From NCBI GenBank assembly GCA_902826945.1, contig CADEGS010000133.1, positions 1 to 12,135 on the forward strand: a stretch of DNA of 12,135 nucleotides. The letters run 5' to 3'. This DNA is from an uncultured bacterium. GTDB lineage: Bacteria > Planctomycetota > UBA1135 > GCA-002686595. Positions 7,688 through 12,135 of this stretch are shown here, piece after piece. A model generated the notes under the pieces. The model ran no database searches. It was not told the DNA's origin and worked only from the letters and a program-made list of their open reading frames with translations. Positions within the stretch are counted from its first letter, which is position 1. Every line of letters begins with the position of its first letter. A program made the translations under genes and the position numbers.

Positions 7688-10180
7688 ATGAACCGAACCG
7701 CAGCGCGCCTCGCTCCGCTCCTCGTCCTCTCCACGCTCCTGGCCGCTGCCTGCCAGCCGGGGCGCGGCGGCGGGTCCTCCGCCGGCGCGAGCGCTGCGGA
7801 GGGCGGCGCGCCCCGGCGCGGCTACGACGTGCAGCACTACGCGATCGCGCTCGCGATCGACCCCGACGCGCGGCGCATCGAGGGCACCTGCACCGTGCGC
7901 CTGGCCTCGGTGGTGCCCGAGCTCGACCGCATCGTGCTCGACCTGGAGGGCCTCGAGGTGCACGGCGTGCGCGACGCGGCGCTGGGCGAGCTCGGCTGGA
8001 AGCGCGAGGGCGACCTCCTGCTCGTGACGCCCGCGCTGCCGCTGGCGCAGGGGGCGACCGCGGACGTCGTCGTCTCCTACGGCGGCACGCCGGTCACCGG
8101 CCTGTGGTTCACCGGCACGCGGCCCGGCGGCGGCGGGCCGACGCAGGTCTTCACGCAGGGCGAGGCGACGCACAGCCGCGGCTGGTTCCCCTGCTACGAC
8201 CACCCGAGCGACCGCGTCACCTCGGAGATCGAGGTCACGCTGCCGTCGGGCTGGGTCTCCGTCGCGCCCGGCGCGCAGGTCGGCGCGCGCACCGTGGACG
8301 GGAAGCGCGTCGAGCACTGGCGCATGGACGCCTCGCACCCGACCTACCTGACCAGCCTCGTGGCGGGCGAGTTCGTCGTGCGGCGCTCCGAGTGGGACGG
8401 CATCCCGCTGCTCTTCGTCGGGCGCGCCGAGGACGAGCGCTACTTCGACGACACCTTCGGCGAGACCGACGAGATCCTGGCCTTCCTGTCGCGCACCACG
8501 GGCGTGCGCTACCCCTACGCGAAGTACAGCCAGGCCCTGGTGGACAACTTCATGTGGGGCGGGATGGAGAACGTCTCCGCGACCACGCTCACGGACCTGA
8601 CCGTGGACGAGGAGCGCGGCCTGCGCGACGAGCGCTCGACCGACCTGGTCGCGCACGAGGCGGCGCACCAGTGGTTCGGGGACCTCCTGACGTGCGAGGA
8701 CTGGCCGCACGTGTGGCTGAACGAGGGCTTCGCGACGTACATGACCGAGCTGTACGCGGAGGAGACGCTCGGCGTGGACGCGTTCCGCGCGCGCATGCGC
8801 GACAACCAGGACGAGTACCTGGCCCAGGACGTGGGCCCCGCGCGCCGGCCGACGGTCAGCGCTCGCTTCAAGGAGCCCGAGGACCTGTTCGACACGCGCA
8901 GCTACCAGGGCGCGGCCGCGCGCCTGCACCTCCTGCGCCGCGTGCTCGGCGACGAGGCCTTCCACGAGGGCGTGCGCGCCTACGTCGCGCGCTTCCGCGA
9001 CCAGGGCGTGGTCACGGCCGACTTCCGCAAGGTGATGGAAGAGACCTCGGGCCGGAGCCTGGAGGGCTTCTTCCAGCAGTGGTTCCTGTCGCCGGGCTAC
9101 CCCGAGTTCCAGCTCGACTGGCGCTACGACGCGCGCAAGGAGCGCGTCGTGCTCGACGTGGACCAGGTGCAGAACGCCTTCGACGGCACGCCGTCCGTCT
9201 TCCGCGTGCCGCTGGACGTCGAGATCAGCGGCCCGCGCGGCACGCACACGCACCGGATCGAGCTCACGCGCCGCAGCGAGAGCTTCTCCTTCCCCGCGCA
9301 GGAGCGCCCCTACTACGTCCAGTTCGACAAGTACGGCTGGATCCCCAAGCGCGTCGCCTGGCGCCGGCGCGAGCCGGCCGAGTGGCTGGCGATCGTCACC
9401 TCGGACGACGACGTCAACGCGCGCCGCGACGCGGCCCGCGCGCTGGGGCAGGTGTGTGCCGAGCTGCGGCTGGCGAACCTGCCGCACGACGTCTACGTGG
9501 CCGAGCTGTGCGACCGCCTGGCGCGCGACGGGAGCCCCTGGGTACGCGCCGACGCCGCGCGCGCGCTGGCCCAGGCGAGCGGCGTGGAGGCGCGCGAGCG
9601 CCTGGTGCAGGCGTCGGGCTCCGATCCCGAGGCGCGCGTGCGCGCGGCCGCGCTCGAGGCGCTGTGGAGCTGGGCGCCCGGCCCCGACCTGGCCGCGCTC
9701 GGCCAGCGGCGCTTCGAGGAGGGCTACTCCTGGAGGACGATGGCGGCGGCCGCCGGCCTGGTCGTGCGCGCCGACCCCGAGCGCGCGTTCGAGTGGCTGC
9801 GCGGGCGCCTCGACGTGCGCTCGCCGCACGACGAGCTGGTGGGGCTCCTGCTGCCGCACCTCGCCGGCATCGCGGACGCGCGCGTGCCCGACGCGCTGCT
9901 CGCGCTGGCGCGCGACGAGAGCCTCGACCCCACCGCGCGCGGCGTCGCGCTCAAGGAGCTCGCCGGGCTGCAGCGCGGCATCCCCAACCGCGCCAGCGCG
10001 TTCGAGCCCTTCCTCCGTGAGGAGAGCCACCGCCTGCGCCAGGCCGCCATCGACGCGCTCGGCACGGTGGGGGACCCCTCGGCCAAGCAGGCGCTGCGCG
10101 CCTACTATCCCTCCTCGCGCACCTACAGGGAGCGCCGCGCGATCGAGGCCAGCCTCGCCCGCGGCATCGCCGGCGGCTGA
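7688..10180 (+). CDS. Lipoprotein M1-family aminopeptidase with C-terminal HEAT-like repeats
   Basis: An 830-residue gluzincin aminopeptidase that would trim N-terminal residues from peptides in the periplasm or at the cell surface. A signal peptide ends in the lipobox LAAAC, with Cys22 as the lipidated residue. The M1 N-terminal beta domain spans about 45-235. The exopeptidase motif GGMEN (291-295, a GAMEN variant) anchors the substrate amino group. The zinc site is HEAAH (323-327) plus E346 in WLNEGFATY, the exact HExxH-x18-E spacing. The catalytic Tyr is probably Y406 in DTRSYQGAA. After a beta-sandwich-like segment (about 475-550), residues 565-830 form helical pairs rich in VRxxAAxAL, typical of HEAT repeats. 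The ATG at 7688 is set by the signal peptide, although no Shine-Dalgarno is visible. Only 5 bp separate its stop from the AhpD-like gene, so the two are almost certainly co-transcribed. The overall family call is firm; the peptide substrate is unknown. Confidence 0.95.
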   Translation: MNRTAARLAPLLVLSTLLAAACQPGRGGGSSAGASAAEGGAPRRGYDVQHYAIALAIDPDARRIEGTCTVRLASVVPELDRIVLDLEGLEVHGVRDAALGELGWKREGDLLLVTPALPLAQGATADVVVSYGGTPVTGLWFTGTRPGGGGPTQVFTQGEATHSRGWFPCYDHPSDRVTSEIEVTLPSGWVSVAPGAQVGARTVDGKRVEHWRMDASHPTYLTSLVAGEFVVRRSEWDGIPLLFVGRAEDERYFDDTFGETDEILAFLSRTTGVRYPYAKYSQALVDNFMWGGMENVSATTLTDLTVDEERGLRDERSTDLVAHEAAHQWFGDLLTCEDWPHVWLNEGFATYMTELYAEETLGVDAFRARMRDNQDEYLAQDVGPARRPTVSARFKEPEDLFDTRSYQGAAARLHLLRRVLGDEAFHEGVRAYVARFRDQGVVTADFRKVMEETSGRSLEGFFQQWFLSPGYPEFQLDWRYDARKERVVLDVDQVQNAFDGTPSVFRVPLDVEISGPRGTHTHRIELTRRSESFSFPAQERPYYVQFDKYGWIPKRVAWRRREPAEWLAIVTSDDDVNARRDAARALGQVCAELRLANLPHDVYVAELCDRLARDGSPWVRADAARALAQASGVEARERLVQASGSDPEARVRAAALEALWSWAPGPDLAALGQRRFEEGYSWRTMAAAAGLVVRADPERAFEWLRGRLDVRSPHDELVGLLLPHLAGIADARVPDALLALARDESLDPTARGVALKELAGLQRGIPNRASAFEPFLREESHRLRQAAIDALGTVGDPSAKQALRAYYPSSRTYRERRAIEASLARGIAGG

Positions 10181-10185
10181 GGCGC

Positions 10186-10782
10186 ATGCCCTGGATCCGG
10201 ACGATCGGCCCCGACGAGGCCTCGGGCGCGCTGGCGCGCCAGTACGAGGCCGCGCGCCGGCGCGCGGGTCGCGTGTTCCACATCGTGCGCTCGATGAGCC
10301 TCGCCCCGCACGTGCTCGAGGCCTCGATGGCGCTCTACGTGCAGGTCATGCACGCGCGCGGCGGCCTGACGCGCGCCTGGCGCGAGATGCTCGCCGTGGT
10401 CGTGTCGCGTGCGAACGGCTGCCACTACTGAACGCTGGCGCACGCGGAGGACCTCCGTGCCGAGGTCCGGGACAGGGACCCCGCGGCGCGCGACCGTCTC
10501 GTCGCGGCGCTCGCCCTGGGCTGGCGCGCGGCGGAGCTCGACGCGCGCGAGCGGGCGCTGTGCGCCTACGCCGAGAAGCTCACGCTGCGCCCGGCCGAGA
10601 TGCGCGCCCAGGACGTCGACGCGCTGCGCGCGCAGGGCCTCGACGACCTCGCCATCCACGACGCGATCCAGGTCGTGGCCTACTTCAACTACATCAACCG
10701 CATCGCCGACGCGGTGCACGTCGAGCTCGAGCCGGGGATGGCCCCCTACCCGGAGGAGGCCGCTCCGGGGCCTCCGGGCTGA
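10186..10782 (+). CDS. AhpD-like/carboxymuconolactone decarboxylase-fold peroxidase-related enzyme, candidate selenoprotein (in-frame UGA at 10429)
   Basis: A 198-residue member of the CMD/AhpD superfamily (uncharacterised peroxidase-related enzyme type), expected to reduce hydroperoxides or other oxidants through a redox-active pair. Translation from ATG 10186 gives 81 residues ending SRANGCHY. A TGA follows at 10429-10431, and the same frame continues TLAHAEDLR to TGA 10780-10782. The family motif E-x(11)-C-x-x-C-x(3)-H is matched as E67, C79, residue 82 = UGA, H86. The UGA therefore replaces the second, peroxidatic Cys. After it, 116 codons remain open with GC3-rich usage and family sequence: LCAYAEKLTLRPAEM, DVDALRAQGL, and AYFNYINRIADAVHVELE. 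A SECIS-like hairpin follows the UGA at once. The reading as CxxU selenoprotein is favoured; the alternatives are a nonsense mutation or a TGC/TGA base error, which would leave an 81-residue fragment. It sits 5 bp downstream of the M1 peptidase gene in the same operon. Confidence 0.8.
10429..10431 (+). other. In-frame UGA at the active-site Cys position (putative Sec codon)
   Basis: TGA lies in frame between TAC (Tyr81) and ACG (Thr83), at the fourth position of the CxxC motif. UGC, the Cys codon used elsewhere in this gene and overwhelmingly in the window, differs by one base. TGA is also the normal stop of all seven genes whose ends are visible, so a global UGA reassignment is ruled out and recoding would have to be context-dependent. 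Confidence 0.65.
10440..10468 (+). promoter_or_regulatory. SECIS-like stem-loop(s) immediately downstream of the in-frame UGA
   Basis: Two overlapping, mutually exclusive hairpins are present. The better one is a perfect 7-bp stem GGACCTC (10449-10455)/GAGGTCC (10462-10468) with hexaloop CGTGCC. Its loop starts 24 nt after the UGA and contains a GU dinucleotide. The other pairs GCAC/GTGC and GGAG/CTCC around a bulged GC (10440-10460), with triloop GAC starting 18 nt after the UGA. Bacterial SECIS elements, as I recall the published models, need a short stem-loop inside the coding region with the apical loop about 16-37 nt from UGA and a G among the first two loop bases. Both folds meet this. 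The pairing is seen directly; SelB binding is inferred. Confidence 0.5.
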
Positions 10783-10803
10783 GCGCCCCCGGGGGGCCGG
10801 CGG

Positions 10804-10859
10804 GGCGCCGCGCGTCCCGATCCCGCGACGGCGCCGCGGTCGGCCCGTCGGGGCCGACC
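10804..10859 (+). terminator. Tandem strong hairpins after the M1 peptidase/AhpD-like operon
   Basis: The first hairpin pairs GGCGCCGCGCG (10804-10814) with 10824-10835 over 11 bp, with one bulged A and loop TCCCGATCC. Two bases later a perfect 9-bp stem GGTCGGCCC (10838-10846)/GGGCCGACC (10851-10859) closes a GTCG tetraloop. They begin about 20 nt past the stop codon. No U-tract follows, so this is a GC-type or Rho-assisted terminator candidate, or a 3' stabilising structure. Confidence 0.5.
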
Positions 10860-10889
10860 CTCGACCGAGCACGACGGCGGTCCCTGCCC

Positions 10890-10918
10890 GAGACATGGCG
10901 CGCGGAATGGTTTAGCTT
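10890..10918 (+). promoter_or_regulatory. Candidate promoter of the kptA-like gene
   Basis: GAGACA (10890-10895; shares GACA with TTGACA) and TAGCTT (10913-10918) are separated by 17 nt and sit in the most AT-rich patch of the spacer. They lie just after the tandem hairpins and about 80 nt before the ATG. The placement after a terminator-like structure supports an independent transcription start; the hexamers themselves are only moderate matches. Confidence 0.38.
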
Positions 10919-10997
10919 CTGGGCCCTCTGCCTTCCCCTGCACCGATGACGACCGTTCCCGGCCCGTAGAGCGGTCCGGCGCCTCCTCCCGACGGAC

Positions 10998-12125
10998 ATG
11001 AACGACCCCGGTCTGATCGAGCGCATCACGCGCTCCCTGGCCTTCATGCTGCGCCACCAGCCCGAGCGCTTCGACCTCGAGGTCGATGCGCACGGCTTCG
11101 CCGCGCTCGACGACGTCGTGCGCGCGCTCAACGAGCGCCTCGGCGAGCCCGTGGCCGCCGAGGACGTCGAGGACGCCGTCGCCTCGGGCGACCGCGTGCG
11201 CTACGAGATCCAGGACGACCGCATCCGTGCGCTCTACGGCCACTCGATCGCGGTCGAGCCGGGTGCGCCCTCGAAGCCGCCCGAGGTCCTCTACGTCGCG
11301 ATCCCCGCCAGCGAGCTCGAGCGCGCGCAGCGCTACGGCCTGCGCGGCGGACGGCGCCGGTTCCTGCACCTGGCGGGCACGCTGGCCGACGCCCGCGAGG
11401 CCGGCCGCCGCGCCGCGCGGCGCTACGCGGTGCTCTCGATCCAGGCGCTCGACGCCTGGGAGGAGGGCGTCAACTTCTACGACCGGCGCTCGCTGTGGCT
11501 GGCGGAGGAGGTGCCCACGCACCTGCTCGAGGTCGAGGAGGTCTACGAGGACGGCACCGATCCCGTGCGCCGGCCCGCGCCGCGCGCCGAGGGGCGCTAC
11601 GGTGCGGAGCGTTCCGGCGAGCGCGAGCGGGGCGAGGGCGGAGGTCGGCGCCGTCGCGGACGCCGCGGCGGGCGTGGGCGCTCGGAGGAGGGCGAGGGCC
11701 GCTTCGAGCGCTACGACGAGCGCGAGCCGGAGCCCGAGCGCGCCGGCGCCTGGCGCGACGAGCCCGAGGAGGAGCCCGTGCGCGAGCCGGCGTTCGCCGG
11801 CTCCTTCGAGGAAGACGAGCCCGACCACGACGACGGCCACGTCGATCACGACCACGGCCACGACGAGGACGACCAGGAGCTCGATCGGGACGAGGAGCAC
11901 GGCGTCGAGCGCCGTGCGCGCCTCGACGACGACGAGCGCGAGGACGACGAGCGCGAGGACGACGAGCGCGAGGATCTCGAGGAGCGCGTGGATCTCGACG
12001 AGCGCCGCGAGCCGGCGCGCGCCGAGCGCCACGACGAGCGCGCGCCCGTGCGCGGCCGCGAGGAGCGCGCGCCCGTGCGCGGCCGCGCGGAGCGCGGCGG
12101 CGTCGGGGACGCGCCGGCGCCGTGA
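10998..12125 (+). CDS. KptA/Tpt1-like RNA 2'-phosphotransferase homologue with long charged C-terminal tail
   Basis: The first ~185 residues match the KptA/Tpt1 fold, whose characterised members remove a 2'-phosphate from RNA using NAD+. The N-terminal winged-helix part has LRHQP with R19 and H20. IRALYGHS (76-83) supplies R77, and GGRRRFLHL (117-125) supplies R120. These align with the catalytic Arg-His-Arg-Arg set of E. coli KptA and yeast Tpt1. The usual YHGT motif, which contacts NAD+, is Y99-V-A-I here, and NGVWL is RSLWL, so the reaction may differ. Residues 186-375 are a low-complexity tail: an RGG-like basic patch (212-228), then acidic and His/Asp-rich sequence (276-294), then short tandem repeats. 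Known KptA proteins are about 180-220 residues. The ATG at 10998 begins MNDPGLIERITRSLAF, a natural family N-terminus, but has no strong Shine-Dalgarno. The family call is firm; catalytic activity is uncertain. Confidence 0.88.
   Translation: MNDPGLIERITRSLAFMLRHQPERFDLEVDAHGFAALDDVVRALNERLGEPVAAEDVEDAVASGDRVRYEIQDDRIRALYGHSIAVEPGAPSKPPEVLYVAIPASELERAQRYGLRGGRRRFLHLAGTLADAREAGRRAARRYAVLSIQALDAWEEGVNFYDRRSLWLAEEVPTHLLEVEEVYEDGTDPVRRPAPRAEGRYGAERSGERERGEGGGRRRRGRRGGRGRSEEGEGRFERYDEREPEPERAGAWRDEPEEEPVREPAFAGSFEEDEPDHDDGHVDHDHGHDEDDQELDRDEEHGVERRARLDDDEREDDEREDDEREDLEERVDLDERREPARAERHDERAPVRGREERAPVRGRAERGGVGDAPAP
11928..11972 (+). repeat. Three tandem 15-bp repeats encoding DDERE
   Basis: The unit GACGACGAGCGCGAG occurs three times head to tail, perfectly, inside the tail of the kptA-like gene (residues 311-325). 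The unit is a multiple of three, so slippage would change tail length without shifting the frame. Confidence 0.9.
12036..12089 (+). repeat. Two tandem 27-bp repeats encoding ERAPVRGR(E/A)
   Basis: Two adjacent 27-bp units encode ERAPVRGRE and ERAPVRGRA (residues 347-364) near the C-terminus of the kptA-like protein, almost identical at the DNA level. Like the upstream 15-bp repeats they preserve the frame. They form a basic patch after the acidic part of the tail. Confidence 0.85.
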
Positions 12126-12135
12126 CCTCGGCGTG

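Noticed and set aside
7499..10030. 843-codon minus-strand open frame opposite the M1 peptidase
   Set aside because: Shadow of the M1 gene; no motif, and low-complexity Arg/Ala/His/Val composition.
10429..10431. Frameshift explanation for the interrupted AhpD-like gene
   Set aside because: The two halves are in the same frame and no residues are missing around the motif; only one codon differs from expectation.
10432..10782. Reading the AhpD-like C-terminal half as a separate gene starting at ATG 10600
   Set aside because: Family sequence is continuous from TLAHAED straight after the UGA, in the same frame as the N-terminal half, so an internal start at 10600 would omit conserved residues.
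10946..10969. Short ORF MTTVPGP in the kptA-like leader as a regulatory leader peptide
   Set aside because: No repeated regulatory codons and no convincing attenuator follows; most likely chance.

Overview
The window is a very GC-rich (roughly 70-75 %), densely packed bacterial chromosome segment with strongly GC3-biased codons. Every gene whose end is visible stops with TGA. The gene content suggests Planctomycetota: a lipoprotein M1 peptidase with HEAT-like repeats, an AGCS symporter with an exported N-terminal extension, and a divergent KptA-like protein with a long charged tail. This assignment is an inference; another high-GC deep lineage such as Myxococcota or Acidobacteriota is possible. 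No tRNA, rRNA, mobile element or CRISPR array was seen.

Layout. On the minus strand, positions 1-2273 hold a LonA protease whose C-terminus runs off the window. Upstream of it is a two-gene unit: an AGCS-family sodium:alanine/glycine symporter (3619-5238) whose stop codon overlaps the start of a DegT/DnrJ/EryC1-type PLP sugar aminotransferase (2471-3619). Divergent from the symporter is a secreted HExxH metallopeptidase-like protein (5394-6740, plus). A protein of unknown function (6765-7556, minus) converges on it. Divergent from that, a lipoprotein M1 aminopeptidase (7688-10180) and a carboxymuconolactone-decarboxylase/AhpD-fold peroxidase-related enzyme (10186-10782) form a tight plus-strand operon. 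After a spacer with two strong hairpins comes a KptA/Tpt1-like RNA 2'-phosphotransferase homologue (10998-12125).

Main discovery candidate. The AhpD-like gene is interrupted by one in-frame TGA at 10429-10431. This TGA sits exactly at the second cysteine of the family's E-x(11)-C-x-x-C-x(3)-H active site, giving CHY-U-TLAH. The frame then continues for 116 codons with conserved family sequence. A perfect 7-bp hairpin with a GU in its apical loop begins 17 nt downstream, with its loop 24 nt downstream, as expected of a bacterial SECIS element. The simplest reading is a selenoprotein in which selenocysteine replaces the peroxidatic cysteine. A nonsense mutation or base-call error is the alternative.

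Other points of interest are a Lon whose pore-loop aromatic residue is missing, a KptA-like protein that keeps the catalytic Arg/His residues but has lost the HGT (NAD-contact) motif, and several hairpins and palindromes at gene boundaries.
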